The position numbers and the translations under genes were made by a program. A DNA stretch of 58,750 nt, taken from assembly GCA_023229945.1 (NCBI GenBank), contig JALNYH010000011.1, positions 1 to 58,750 of the forward strand, written 5' to 3'. The notes beneath the pieces are model-generated. The model was given only the letters and a program-made list of their open reading frames with translations. It did not search any database and had not been told where the DNA came from. The stretch comes from Arcobacteraceae bacterium. GTDB lineage: Bacteria > Campylobacterota > Campylobacteria > Campylobacterales > Arcobacteraceae. The first letter of the stretch is position 1; every line of letters begins with the position of its first letter. This document shows, piece after piece, positions 35,468 to 45,036 of this stretch.

Positions 35468-37329
35468 TGGAACAATTTATCAAAGATTTAAACATATTAT
35501 ACGAGTATCTAAGCATTGAAAAAGATGAAAAGAGTAAATTATTTGAATACCTTGAAAATAGCAAACTTGACAAACTAGAGATTATAGATTCTTTTTCACA
35601 ATACTTAGACTTAGGTGATATCAACGATGAGGTTAGATTGGCTCTTATTACAAGGCTTATAAGCCTTAGAAGTGATGCACTAGTACAAATGCTCAAAAAA
35701 AGAGACTTTAATGAAACTCAAATCGAATCACTTGATTTAAAAGCATATGAATTTGTAAAAGAATATTGGCACACAGAGCACAAAAGAACAATTGATTTTA
35801 TCAAAACAAACAACCTTTTTACTCCATTTTACAGAAGTTTATTTGAAGGTGTTTACAATATAGGTCGTGCATTTAGCTCATGGCAACCAATTTGGACAAA
35901 AACAATAATTCACCAAATGAATAAACAACTACTAGAAAAGTTCAATAAAGATGACCAAAAAGTTTTCCAGTTTTTAGAAGCAAATGAACTTCTTGATTTA
36001 GGACACTATGGTGAAATAGCTGATAGATGTTATTCTGTCCTAAAAGTAGAAAATGGTGTGTATTCTTCCTTGCCATATATAAAAGCATTTAAAAATGAAG
36101 TAACTTATGTAATAGATTTAATGGAGGATTTAGTAGATACACTTATTGAACTTGAAGATGATGTGTATAACCAAAAATGGGATTATATATTATACTTCCA
36201 AGCTATTGTACAAGCATTAAGCGAGGATAAAACAGATACACTTGTATTAAAATGGGCAGATGTAGATAGAGCATGGATGAAGATAAAAACACCTATCCAA
36301 ATAGGTCATCCACTAGAATATTATGAAGACCATTTTAGAAAAGCTGTAGCATTAGAATGGGATATAAGACTTTCCAATCCAAAGTCACTAGAAAACTCAA
36401 GAGCTCGAATTACAAAATCAGCTTTTATAAAACTGTACAATGATTTGGAAATAAAAAATGAAAATATTTACAACCTCACCATTCAAAGTATAGATAAAAC
36501 TATGCTTTTTATTGGACGCCCTGCTATGAGTTTTGGAGCTGGATTAAATGGAATGTTCTCAGCTCAAGTTGTACCAAATGATGAAGTAGTATCAAACGAG
36601 CTTGGTAAAAAGATATTCGCTTTTAGCGATGAAATACTCCAATCAACTCGTGCAAAACCATTTTTAAAACTTCATAGTGAAATTTTTGGGGATGAGTTCT
36701 TAAAAGACGAAAGAGTTGTAATATTTTCAAAACCAGATATTTGGCATAAAGTTTATGATATATCTACTATTGGTCATGAATTTGGACATATTTTATGGTG
36801 TGATGTAGATAGCGAATCAGTGATGAATCGTACAGGAAATTTCAAAAACATTGAAGAGTTCAAAGCTACTACAGGTGGGATTGTAAGCTTTTTATTAAAT
36901 GATGAAGAATCATACCTTATGCCCTATGTTATACATGATATTATCAAAAGAGCTGTGACACTTATTGGGTGGCAACAAGTGGGTGAAGTATTACCATATT
37001 ATTGTGAAGGTCTAATCCATCTCAAAGGCTTATTTGATAGCCAAATACTAATATTTGACAAAGATACAAAAAAGCTTACTATCACACAAACAAAAGAGAC
37101 AATAGATTTATTAAAACAATGGTATTTCAAAACATACAAAGACCTTAGTATTTGTTATATGCAAAAAAATGATGCTTGGGAATTTTTGAAAAACTTTGCC
37201 AAAAAAGAAAATGATATATATTTACCACTTGAAAAAGATATAGAAGAATTTGTAAGATATTATTACAAAAGATACCAAGAAATTGGTCAAGAAATAGATT
37301 ATAGTGATAAAAAGTCAAATTACAAATAA
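35467..37329 (+). CDS. CiaB-like protein with HExxH metallopeptidase motif
   Basis: 620 residues, soluble, helical. Length and sequence style match CiaB, known in Campylobacter as an invasion antigen and widespread in non-pathogenic Campylobacterota. The motif HEFGH at 437-441, with a conserved-looking NIEEF 21 residues later (E463/E464), is what a gluzincin zinc peptidase would show. A peptidase role is inferred. It is coupled to murA by a one-base overlap. Confidence 0.65.
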   Translation: MEQFIKDLNILYEYLSIEKDEKSKLFEYLENSKLDKLEIIDSFSQYLDLGDINDEVRLALITRLISLRSDALVQMLKKRDFNETQIESLDLKAYEFVKEYWHTEHKRTIDFIKTNNLFTPFYRSLFEGVYNIGRAFSSWQPIWTKTIIHQMNKQLLEKFNKDDQKVFQFLEANELLDLGHYGEIADRCYSVLKVENGVYSSLPYIKAFKNEVTYVIDLMEDLVDTLIELEDDVYNQKWDYILYFQAIVQALSEDKTDTLVLKWADVDRAWMKIKTPIQIGHPLEYYEDHFRKAVALEWDIRLSNPKSLENSRARITKSAFIKLYNDLEIKNENIYNLTIQSIDKTMLFIGRPAMSFGAGLNGMFSAQVVPNDEVVSNELGKKIFAFSDEILQSTRAKPFLKLHSEIFGDEFLKDERVVIFSKPDIWHKVYDISTIGHEFGHILWCDVDSESVMNRTGNFKNIEEFKATTGGIVSFLLNDEESYLMPYVIHDIIKRAVTLIGWQQVGEVLPYYCEGLIHLKGLFDSQILIFDKDTKKLTITQTKETIDLLKQWYFKTYKDLSICYMQKNDAWEFLKNFAKKENDIYLPLEKDIEEFVRYYYKRYQEIGQEIDYSDKKSNYK

Positions 37330-37343
37330 AACAAAGGAAAAAA

Positions 37344-37658
37344 ATGAAAAAAATTTTGATAACAACAATACTAGCCAGTGTATTAATAGCACCTTTATTT
37401 GCAGCTGAACATACTATAGACCAACTAGGAAGAAAATTTATTCCATCTGCGATTAAAGTTAAAGTTGGTGATACATTAAGACTAAAAAACTCTGACCCAT
37501 TTGCACATAATGCTTATACAGACGATATGTTAAATGAATTTGATACTGGTATGCAATCATCTGGTCAAGATGCAATTGTAACAATAAAAGCAAAAAGCAA
37601 TTTTGATATCTATTGCGCAATACATCCAGAAATGCAATTGAAAGTAACAGTCGAATAA
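37344..37658 (+). CDS. periplasmic cupredoxin (plastocyanin-like)
   Basis: 104 residues with a signal peptide (cleavage near AFA-ELFA, residue 20). The type 1 copper ligands are all present: His in FAHNAY (about 52) and the Cys-x2-His-x2-Met group in YCAIHPEMQ (about 91-98). It probably carries electrons in the periplasm. It starts 14 bases after the CiaB-like gene with an AAAGGA site. Confidence 0.88.
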   Translation: MKKILITTILASVLIAPLFAAEHTIDQLGRKFIPSAIKVKVGDTLRLKNSDPFAHNAYTDDMLNEFDTGMQSSGQDAIVTIKAKSNFDIYCAIHPEMQLKVTVE

Positions 37659-37671
37659 AGTCTATTTACTT

Positions 37672-37695
37672 CCCCTACATAAATTGTTGTGGGGG
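37672..37695. terminator. hairpin between convergent genes
   Basis: CCCCTACA (37672-37679) pairs with TGTGGGGG (37688-37695), one G-U pair, around an eight-base loop. It lies between the cupredoxin and the DHH phosphoesterase stops and can end both transcripts, although no T tract is seen. Confidence 0.6.
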
Positions 37696-37696
37696 A

Positions 37697-38623
37697 TTAT
37701 CCATTTTTAACTATTGTCTCAATAACTTCGTTCATCACTGAGTCAATTTTATCATTATCTATTTGGCAAGTTCCAGCTTTTTCATGACCGCCACCTTCAT
37801 ATTGTAGCATCAACTCTCCAACACTAGTTTTGCAAGTCCTATTTATTATAGAATGTCCAATAGCTAAAACTGTATTTAGTTTTTCCCTACCCCAAATAAT
37901 ATGCATAGAAATATTTGTTTGAGGATAAAGTGCATAAATCATAAACCTATTACCTGGATAAATAATCTCTTCATTTCTATAATCCACGATTACTAGATTA
38001 TCTACTACTTTAGATGTTTTTTTGAGTTGTTCTTTGAAATCATCTTGATATTTATCATACAATTTAACTCTTTCTTTAACATCAGCAAGCTTCATAATCT
38101 CTTCGATTGTATGCTCAGCACAATAATCAATCAAATCCATCATAAGCTGATAATTTGATATTCTAAACTCCCTAAATCTACCAAGTCCTGTTCTGCTATC
38201 CATCAAAAAGCTTAGTAAATCCCACCCCTGAGGATTTAGTATATCTTCTTTACTAAAATCAGCAGCATCAGCTTTATTTGCCGCATCCATCATAGGTCGG
38301 AAATATGGAGGAAAGCTAATATCTCCACCATAATATTGATATACAACTTCTGCCGCACTAGGAGCTGTAGGTATGATTATATGATTTTCCCTTTTTTCAT
38401 TTCTTATAGTTTCACTCAAATGGTGATCAAATGCTAGATAAACACCATCAACATAAGGTAAATTTGTAGTTATATCCCTTGATGTAATTGGAATTTTTCC
38501 ATCTTGCATATCTTTTGGATGTACAAAGGTGATTTCATCAATAATTCCTATATATTTAAGCAATGTCGCACACACCAATCCGTCCATATCACTTCTAGTA
38601 ACTAATCTATATTTTTTTTCCAT
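37697..38623 (-). CDS. DHH-family phosphoesterase
   Basis: 308 residues from ATG 38623, with TTGGAG upstream; an in-frame TTG four codons earlier lies on the ribosome site itself. The N-terminal SDMDGLVCATLL and DHH motif FDHHLS, and the C-terminal GGGHEKAGTCQ of the DHHA1 domain, are present. Relatives include nanoRNase, c-di-AMP hydrolases and exopolyphosphatase-like proteins. The substrate cannot be told. Confidence 0.82.
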   Translation of the reverse strand: MEKKYRLVTRSDMDGLVCATLLKYIGIIDEITFVHPKDMQDGKIPITSRDITTNLPYVDGVYLAFDHHLSETIRNEKRENHIIIPTAPSAAEVVYQYYGGDISFPPYFRPMMDAANKADAADFSKEDILNPQGWDLLSFLMDSRTGLGRFREFRISNYQLMMDLIDYCAEHTIEEIMKLADVKERVKLYDKYQDDFKEQLKKTSKVVDNLVIVDYRNEEIIYPGNRFMIYALYPQTNISMHIIWGREKLNTVLAIGHSIINRTCKTSVGELMLQYEGGGHEKAGTCQIDNDKIDSVMNEVIETIVKNG

Positions 38624-38640
38624 TGTTAGCTCCAACTATT

Positions 38641-39735
38641 CTATGATAATATTTTATCATCTATAAACTTTAATTTCCTCTTAGTTATTTCCTCACCAAT
38701 ACTTTTTCCACTAAAACCATCTTGAATTACACTTTGTGAACAAACACCTGTGTCCAAAGTATGCTCATAAATATTTAATTCTTTTGCTTTATTTATAATA
38801 TCATTATTTAATGCTCCAAGCCAATTACAAATTGGTATTTCTAGTGAAATTATCAATAATTCTTTTTTGGTAATAGCAAAATTCAAAGATGGTTGTTTTT
38901 TGATATGTTGGATATATTTTTTTGATTTAAGTACATCAAAACACAAAGGTTTGATTGAATTCAAAATATATAATAAGTAATACTCATAAAAATCTGGATT
39001 AAAATATGGTTTAGTTTGTACTAAAAGTTTTGTAATATTGATAAATTCTTGATAAGTCAAAGTGATTTTGAAATACTTTTCAATGAGATGAAGCTTACAA
39101 AGATAATAAAAACCGACCTCCAAATATTTAGTTGCAAAAATCAATTCAAACTCTTTTGAAACTCTTTCATCACTCAAATCATCTAAATTTATATCTTTCA
39201 TAATCTCTAATGACTCTGAATCAATCTCAAATCCAAACCTTGAAGCAAATCTAATTCCTCTAAGAACCCTAAGACTATCTTCAACAAAACTATTTTTATC
39301 AACAATCTTGATTTTTTTTAGATGTAAATCTTCAATTCCACCATAAAAATCCAAAATTTCTTCTGTATATATATTTTTCATCAAAGCATTTATAGTAAAA
39401 TCTCTTCTTTTTGAAGCTGTTTTTTCACAGTTGCAATAACTCACCTCAAAACCAGTATGACCGATGGAAGTTTTGACCTCAGTTCTTGGCAATGAAATAT
39501 CAATATCTTTATACTTATAAACAAAAAAAGATTTACCCACACCTATAGCACCAATACTATCCATCAATGCACTAAATCTTTCCAAATCAATATCATACAC
39601 TTCAATATCAATATCATCACACTCTATTCCAAGCAATGAATCTCGAACATAACCACCAACAAAATAAACACGATTTGTAAAGGGAAGGAAAGTAGTTTTA
39701 AGAAATTCTAAAATTTCTAATCTATTATTTTTCAT
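38641..39735 (-). CDS. cca: CCA tRNA nucleotidyltransferase / poly(A) polymerase family
   Basis: 364 residues. The class II nucleotidyltransferase head FVGGYVRDSLLG (about 25-36) with DIDIEVY, then RRDFTINALMKN and the RGIRFASRFGF neck, are clear. It adds or repairs the CCA end of tRNAs. The C-terminal part is shorter than in E. coli, with no HD domain visible. Confidence 0.9.
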   Translation of the reverse strand: MKNNRLEILEFLKTTFLPFTNRVYFVGGYVRDSLLGIECDDIDIEVYDIDLERFSALMDSIGAIGVGKSFFVYKYKDIDISLPRTEVKTSIGHTGFEVSYCNCEKTASKRRDFTINALMKNIYTEEILDFYGGIEDLHLKKIKIVDKNSFVEDSLRVLRGIRFASRFGFEIDSESLEIMKDINLDDLSDERVSKEFELIFATKYLEVGFYYLCKLHLIEKYFKITLTYQEFINITKLLVQTKPYFNPDFYEYYLLYILNSIKPLCFDVLKSKKYIQHIKKQPSLNFAITKKELLIISLEIPICNWLGALNNDIINKAKELNIYEHTLDTGVCSQSVIQDGFSGKSIGEEITKRKLKFIDDKILS

Positions 39736-39804
39736 TTAACACTCAATTAACACTCATAGGATATAATTCTTTTACCGAACAACAATTTTCTCCTAAATTT
39801 TGTG

Positions 39805-39838
39805 AAAAGCTAGGTCGCAACACGACCTAGCTTTTTTT
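39805..39838. terminator. bidirectional intrinsic terminator after leuB
   Basis: AAAAGCTAGGTCG (39805-39817) pairs perfectly with its complement (39823-39835) around a CAACA loop, with A and T tracts on the two sides. It ends the minus-strand leuD-leuB unit before cca. Confidence 0.88.
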
Positions 39839-39859
39839 ATATCTAAGACAATACCTCAA

Positions 39860-40924
39860 CTATTCTATATAGTTTGCTATTATATCACCCATTTCAGATG
39901 TAGTTACAACTTCTTTTGCATCAAATGAAGCCAAATCTTTTGTTCTATAACCTTCACTTAAAGCTTTCTTGATAGCATTATCTATCATATCAGCTGCTTT
40001 TTCTTCACCCAAAGAGTATCTAAGCATCATAGAAGCACTACTTATTGTTGCTATTGGATTTGCTATCCCTTGTCCAGCAATATCAGGAGCACTTCCATGA
40101 ATTGGCTCATAAACAGCTGTTTTTTCACCAGTTGAAGCTGATGGTAAAAGTCCTATAGAGCCACTTAACATACTAGCTTCATCACTTAATATATCTCCAA
40201 AAATATTTCCAGTTAAAAGTACATCGAATTGTCTTGGATTTGCGATTAATTGCATTGCAGCATTATCCACATACATATGTGACAGTTCAACTTCTGGATA
40301 TTGTGAAGCAATTCTTGTCACAGTATCACGCCAAAGCTGACTAACATCAAGTACATTAGCTTTATCAACAGAGCAAACTTTTTTTCTTCTTTTAAGAGCT
40401 AGTTTAAATGCAACATGTGCAATTCTTTCAATTTCAGGAACAGTATAAACCATAGTATTCCATCCTTTGAAATCATCTTTACCTCTAGGCTCACCAAAAT
40501 AAATACCACCTATTAGCTCTCTTACTACCATCAAATCTACGCCTTTTATAACTTCAGGCTTCAAACTACTTGCATTAATAAGCTCATCATATACAAGTGC
40601 AGGTCGGAGATTTGCAAATACACCCATCTCTTTTCTGAATTTAAGCAGTCCGCTCTCAGGTCTAAGTTCTCTTGGAAGGTTATCCCATTTAGTGCCACCA
40701 ATTGCACCAAACAAACAAGCATCACTATTTAGTACACCTTGAATTGTCTCATCAGGAAGAGGAACACCAGTCATATCCACAGCAATTCCACCCATCAAAT
40801 ACTCTTCATATTCAAAACCAAATCCACATTTATATGCAACCCTATCAAGTACTTTCATAGCCTCATCAACTATCTCAGGACCTATCCCATCACCTTTTAT
40901 TATAGATATTTTATATGACTTCAT
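39860..40924 (-). CDS. leuB: 3-isopropylmalate dehydrogenase
   Basis: 354 residues. The GDGIGPE start region, the NLRPALVY segment, RELIGGIYFG and the C-terminal YEPIHGSAPDIAGQGIANP are the LeuB signatures. It performs the oxidative decarboxylation step of leucine synthesis. It overlaps the leuD stop by one base. Confidence 0.96.
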   Translation of the reverse strand: MKSYKISIIKGDGIGPEIVDEAMKVLDRVAYKCGFGFEYEEYLMGGIAVDMTGVPLPDETIQGVLNSDACLFGAIGGTKWDNLPRELRPESGLLKFRKEMGVFANLRPALVYDELINASSLKPEVIKGVDLMVVRELIGGIYFGEPRGKDDFKGWNTMVYTVPEIERIAHVAFKLALKRRKKVCSVDKANVLDVSQLWRDTVTRIASQYPEVELSHMYVDNAAMQLIANPRQFDVLLTGNIFGDILSDEASMLSGSIGLLPSASTGEKTAVYEPIHGSAPDIAGQGIANPIATISSASMMLRYSLGEEKAADMIDNAIKKALSEGYRTKDLASFDAKEVVTTSEMGDIIANYIE

Positions 40925-41418
40925 TATTCAGTAACCTCATTTTTAGCATAATTCATCAATCCACCAGCATTTATAAGCTCTTGCATAAATGGTGGAATTG
41001 GTGTAAATTTATAAGTTTTATTAGTTGTAAGATTTGTAATCTCACCTGCATCAAAATCTATTTCTATTTGCTCACCTTCTTTTATCTCATTTGCTTCTTT
41101 GAGTTCAAATATAGGCAGTCCCATATTAAAAGCATTTCTATAAAAGATTCTAGCAAATGATGGAGCAACTACCGCACCAACTCCTGCAGCTTTTAGAGCT
41201 ATTGGAGCATGTTCACGACTACTTCCACACCCAAAATTTTCTCCTGCTACGATAACATCACCAATTTGAACTTTTTTAGCAAAAGTTGGGTCAGCATCTT
41301 CCATAACAAACTTTGCAAGATGTAGTGGGTCAGAACTGTTTAGATATCTAGCCGCTATTATTAAGTCTGTATCTATATTATCTCCAAAATTCCATACTTT
41401 TCCATTAATTTTATTCAT
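40924..41418 (-). CDS. leuD: 3-isopropylmalate dehydratase small subunit
   Basis: 164 residues. GDNIDTDLIIAARYL and GENFGCGSSREHAP are the swivel-domain motifs. It works with the LeuC Fe-S subunit, which is not in this window, so leuC must lie elsewhere. The short archaeal-type length fits the Campylobacterota form. Confidence 0.95.
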   Translation of the reverse strand: MNKINGKVWNFGDNIDTDLIIAARYLNSSDPLHLAKFVMEDADPTFAKKVQIGDVIVAGENFGCGSSREHAPIALKAAGVGAVVAPSFARIFYRNAFNMGLPIFELKEANEIKEGEQIEIDFDAGEITNLTTNKTYKFTPIPPFMQELINAGGLMNYAKNEVTE

Positions 41419-41486
41419 AAGTTTAAACCTGCTTTTTAAAATTTTTTGTATTTTACCTTAAATTACAGAAAAATCTCATTAAACAG

Positions 41487-41514
41487 TTGATTTTAAAGAA
41501 AATTTCGGTATAAT
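41487..41514 (+). promoter_or_regulatory. rpoD promoter
   Basis: TTGATT (41487-41492), a 16-base spacer and TATAAT (41509-41514) lie 42 bases before the rpoD ATG. This is the best -35/-10 pair in the window, in the divergent gap with leuD. Confidence 0.65.
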
Positions 41515-41555
41515 CCATATTCAAATTTAACTTAATATTAAAGGTCTTTAAAAGC

Positions 41556-43424
41556 ATGTCTAAAGATTTAAACAAAACTATTGATAAGATTGCTCAAGAG
41601 TATAAAGATAGTGTATTAACATACGAAACACTTATTAAAATATTTCCCAAAGTACCACCAGCTGCTACAATCAAAAAGCTCATTGCTCTAATACAACTAT
41701 ATGGTATAACACTTATTAGTTCACAAGAGCAAGCTTCAAGATTGAATGCTCATGAAATCAAGAAAAAAGAAGAACTAAGAACTAAAAACTTAGCAAATGG
41801 TGAAGATGATGAATACGACTTACTTAAAAACAAAGAGTTTTTAGAGTGGAGTAGAAGTGATTCTCCTGTTAGGATGTACCTAAGAGAAATGGGGCAAATT
41901 CCATTACTTTCAAAAGAAGAAGAAGTAGAAATCAGTAAACAAATAGAAATTGGTGAAGATGCTATTTTAGATGCTATTTGTTCAGTTCCATATTTGATAG
42001 ATTTTATCTTAGAATACCGTGAACCATTAATGAATCGTGAAAGAAAAGTAAAAGAACTATTCAAAACATTTGATGACGAAGATGAAAATGCAGAAGAAGA
42101 AGAGGATGAAGATTTAGATTCAGATGATGACTATGATGGCGATGATGAAATAGAACCTACAGAAAAAAAAGAGAAAAAGCTTGATAAAAGAGCTGAAGCT
42201 ATTTTAGAATCTTTTAAAGTTCTGGAAAAGTCGAAAAAAGAGTGGATGAAGTTTATGGGCAAAGAAGCAGAAGAAGGTTGTGATGAAATCGAACTTATGC
42301 AACACAATCTTACAATTGCTTTTAAAAAGAACTCTTTAAAACAAGCATTAATTGACCTTGGACCTACAAGTAAACTTATTAGTGAAATAGTTAAAGCTAT
42401 GGAAACTGCATTAAAAAGTGATACAGGTTTTGAAAGTGAATTAAAAAGACTAGAATATAAACTACCACTTTTTAATGATACTTTACTTAAAAATCATGAA
42501 AAATTACTTAAAAATATAGTAAATTTTTCAAAAGCTGATATTGCATCTATGGTACCTGAAGCTACAATGGTAAGTACATATATGGAAATCAAAAAACTTT
42601 TCCAAACCAAAGAAGCAAGTAAAGATGGATTCAATCTTGAACCAGAACTATTAGAAGCAGTCCTAGAACAAATCAAGCGTGGTAAAAGTATCACAGACAA
42701 AGCAAAAACTAGAATGGCCAAATCAAATCTAAGACTTGTTGTGTCTATTGCAAAAAGATATACGAATAGAGGCTTACCTTTCCTTGATCTTATCCAAGAA
42801 GGAAATATTGGTCTTATGAAAGCTGTTGATAAATTTGAATACAAAAAAGGGTACAAATTCTCAACATACGCAACTTGGTGGATAAGACAAGCAATAAGTA
42901 GAGCAATTGCTGACCAAGCAAGAACGATTAGAATCCCTATACATATGATAGAAACAATAAACAGAATCAATAAAATCATAAGAAAAGGGCTTCAAGAAAA
43001 TGGCAAAGAGCCAGATGTTGAAGATATCGCAAAAGAAATTGGTTTGCCAGTTGATAAAGTAAAACAAGTAATCAAAATCACAAAAGAGCCTGTATCTCTT
43101 GAAGCTCCAATAGGAAGTGAAGATGATGGAAGATTTGGAGATTTTGTTCCAGATACAAGCTCTCCAACTCCTGTTGAAAGTATTATGAAAGAAGATTTAC
43201 AAAATCAAATTGATCAAATATTAGGTCAATTAAACGAAAGAGAACAAGCTGTTATTAGAATGAGATTTGGTTTAATGGATGATGAAAGTGATAGAACACT
43301 AGAAGAGATTGGTAAAGAGCTTTCAGTAACAAGAGAAAGAGTAAGACAAATTGAATCAAGTGCTATCAAAAAGCTAAAACATCCAAAAGTAGGTAAAAAC
43401 CTAAAAACTTATGTAGAGAGCTAA
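41556..43424 (+). CDS. rpoD: primary sigma factor RpoD (sigma 70)
   Basis: 622 residues. Regions 1.2 (DSPVRMYLREMGQIPLL), 2.3-2.4 (FEYKKGYKFSTYATWWIRQAISRAI), 3 and 4.2 (TLEEIGKELSVTRERVRQIESSAIKKLKHP) are complete. The non-conserved region has a strongly acidic stretch near residues 172-205, as seen in relatives. It directs transcription from the TATAAT-type promoters noted here. Confidence 0.97.
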   Translation: MSKDLNKTIDKIAQEYKDSVLTYETLIKIFPKVPPAATIKKLIALIQLYGITLISSQEQASRLNAHEIKKKEELRTKNLANGEDDEYDLLKNKEFLEWSRSDSPVRMYLREMGQIPLLSKEEEVEISKQIEIGEDAILDAICSVPYLIDFILEYREPLMNRERKVKELFKTFDDEDENAEEEEDEDLDSDDDYDGDDEIEPTEKKEKKLDKRAEAILESFKVLEKSKKEWMKFMGKEAEEGCDEIELMQHNLTIAFKKNSLKQALIDLGPTSKLISEIVKAMETALKSDTGFESELKRLEYKLPLFNDTLLKNHEKLLKNIVNFSKADIASMVPEATMVSTYMEIKKLFQTKEASKDGFNLEPELLEAVLEQIKRGKSITDKAKTRMAKSNLRLVVSIAKRYTNRGLPFLDLIQEGNIGLMKAVDKFEYKKGYKFSTYATWWIRQAISRAIADQARTIRIPIHMIETINRINKIIRKGLQENGKEPDVEDIAKEIGLPVDKVKQVIKITKEPVSLEAPIGSEDDGRFGDFVPDTSSPTPVESIMKEDLQNQIDQILGQLNEREQAVIRMRFGLMDDESDRTLEEIGKELSVTRERVRQIESSAIKKLKHPKVGKNLKTYVES

Positions 43425-43425
43425 G

Positions 43426-44139
43426 ATGTCTTATTTTAGTGGGGAAAATCTAAATTGGTTTGAGAGTTGGATTGATTCTGATTTGAACCCTTTTATATCT
43501 TTTTATAGTAGTGGCAAAATAAAATACACAAACAATGAAGCACAGTTTTTCTTAAACCGTGTTTCATCAAAAGAGATATTTGATATTGCTATGCAGTATG
43601 CTCCAGCAACTTATGGCTTTTCAACTTCATATATCAACCTTACATTTCAAAATTATCAATTTTATGCTGTAACTATAGGATATGAAGATGATGAAACTAT
43701 AGGAATAAAACTATACAAAAGCAATGCTGTAAAGAAAGAAAGTGTTGTCAAAACAGGTGGTGAGATTTCTAATATATTCACACTAATTGAACTTTCTATT
43801 AGTACAAATAAAATTAAATCAAATGCAAGTTTTATTAAAAATTACGACCCTTCAATTCCAGAACTTAGATTGGCTATAAATGACTTTTTGAAGCTATTAA
43901 ATGCAACATATGACATCTTTAGTTCTTCTACTCAAATTTTAACAAGCGTTAGATTAAAAGTTGGAGAATTTTTAAAAATCAATAATGAAAAATATTCACT
44001 TATTGCCGTTGAAATAAAGGGTGATAAATTAGAACAAAATGGTTTTGATATAGTAGAAAATTTTGCTCTTAAATATGGATTTGCTCATAGTTTCACCGAT
44101 AATAGTGTAGAATTCAACCTACCATTAATACTCAAATAG
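43426..44139 (+). CDS. PAS-like hypothetical protein downstream of rpoD
   Basis: 237 residues, starting one base after the rpoD stop. The opening (NPFISFYSSGKIKYTNNEAQFFL) looks like the first strand of a PAS domain. The C-terminal part (about 145-235) resembles the dimerisation region of a histidine kinase without the H-box or ATP site. It may be a degenerate kinase. Coupling to rpoD suggests a conserved context; no function is known to me. Its TAG stop is the first base triplet of a heptad array. Confidence 0.6.
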   Translation: MSYFSGENLNWFESWIDSDLNPFISFYSSGKIKYTNNEAQFFLNRVSSKEIFDIAMQYAPATYGFSTSYINLTFQNYQFYAVTIGYEDDETIGIKLYKSNAVKKESVVKTGGEISNIFTLIELSISTNKIKSNASFIKNYDPSIPELRLAINDFLKLLNATYDIFSSSTQILTSVRLKVGEFLKINNEKYSLIAVEIKGDKLEQNGFDIVENFALKYGFAHSFTDNSVEFNLPLILK

Positions 44140-44192
44140 GTCTTAGGTCTTAGGTCTTAGGTTTTCTCAGCACCTCAGAACTAAGTACCTCA
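44137..44192. repeat. stop-anchored heptad array (TAGGTCT) with inverted right arm
   Basis: Three perfect TAGGTCT units and one TAGGTTT run from 44137, so the gene's stop TAG is the first unit. The right arm (44172-44192) has units ACCTCAG, AACTAAG, TACCTCA, which are of the inverted type. The array fills the whole gap to the convergent gene stop at 44193. Confidence 0.8.
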
Positions 44193-44720
44193 TTACCTTC
44201 TTTTAAGTTGAAATAATAAAGTACCAAGAGGCACGATACTAATTCCTATTAAAAATCCAAATATATCCAATAAACCATTGTTTCTAAGATAAAAAAAGCC
44301 AGCTACCAGCAAAACATACCCTATTATTCTATAAACAGATGCAAAACTTGATAGTGAATTTAGAGTATTTTTAAAAGAATTAGCTTTCATTTTAGACTTT
44401 TCTTCATCAATGATTTCTTTTATCTCTTCTGCAGTAAAGTCTTGCTTATCATTGATTTTGAACTCTTCATCATACAAATCATATGGGTCTTCTATGTTGT
44501 CTATTGTATCTCTTTGGTTTATATCTTCACTTAGTGTTTGAACTTTCGAATTAATATTTCTATAGTAGCCAAAAAAAGTTCCAACCACCACGAACAAAGC
44601 ACTAAAAAAAGCAATTTGAGTATTTAATACAAAAACATATCCACCCCAAATAGCTCCAAATAGTATAATAACAAAATCTACAGCCAAAAAGACTAGAGCA
44701 AAATTCTTAATCGTCTTCAT
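44193..44720 (-). CDS. hypothetical membrane protein downstream of atpZ
   Basis: 175 residues from ATG 44720, which has AAAGG upstream; the frame is open further but inside atpZ. Four membrane helices (about 8-28, 33-52, 131-149, 154-170) flank a charged cytoplasmic loop. This could belong to a group of conserved Campylobacterota membrane proteins. I know no function. The start overlaps the end of atpZ by 14 bases. Confidence 0.7.
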   Translation of the reverse strand: MKTIKNFALVFLAVDFVIILFGAIWGGYVFVLNTQIAFFSALFVVVGTFFGYYRNINSKVQTLSEDINQRDTIDNIEDPYDLYDEEFKINDKQDFTAEEIKEIIDEEKSKMKANSFKNTLNSLSSFASVYRIIGYVLLVAGFFYLRNNGLLDIFGFLIGISIVPLGTLLFQLKRR

Positions 44721-45018
44721 CTTTACCTTTATCGCCATATTTTGCACGGTATGAATATCTTGGGTCATCTTCCATACCCTCAAACTCTTTTTGTGCTTTT
44801 TTGTATACTTTATAAATATTTAGCACAGCTGCAGCTATACCCCAAAATATACCAAGCCACAACATCCAAGTCCATCCAGTAAGAGCCTTTAGCCCTATAC
44901 CTATACCTATACCTATAAGTATAGCAGCTACAATTGAAATCCCTAAAGACAAATGATCAAGAGCTTCTAACTTATGCTTATGTTTTGGCACTTCACTTTC
45001 TTTTTTTTCTTCTTCCAT
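44707..45018 (-). CDS. AtpZ/AtpI-family protein
   Basis: 103 residues: charged N-terminus, two glycine-rich membrane helices (about 25-46 and 52-70; ILIGIGIGIGLKALTG and LWLGIFWGIAAAVLNIY), and a charged tail. This is the AtpZ/AtpI layout, linked to F-type ATP synthase assembly or Mg2+/Ca2+ supply. No atp genes are next to it here. The promoter region is taken up by a repeat element. Confidence 0.75.
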   Translation of the reverse strand: MEEEKKESEVPKHKHKLEALDHLSLGISIVAAILIGIGIGIGLKALTGWTWMLWLGIFWGIAAAVLNIYKVYKKAQKEFEGMEDDPRYSYRAKYGDKGKDEDD

Positions 45019-45036
45019 AAAAAAACCCTTTTAAAT

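Noticed and set aside
42070..42180. Acidic low-complexity stretch in RpoD as an unusual insertion
   Set aside because: The non-conserved region of sigma 70 is commonly acidic and variable in this phylum.
44137..44164. Tandem repeats as a possible CRISPR array
   Set aside because: The units are 7 bases, directly adjacent with no spacers, and no cas genes are near.
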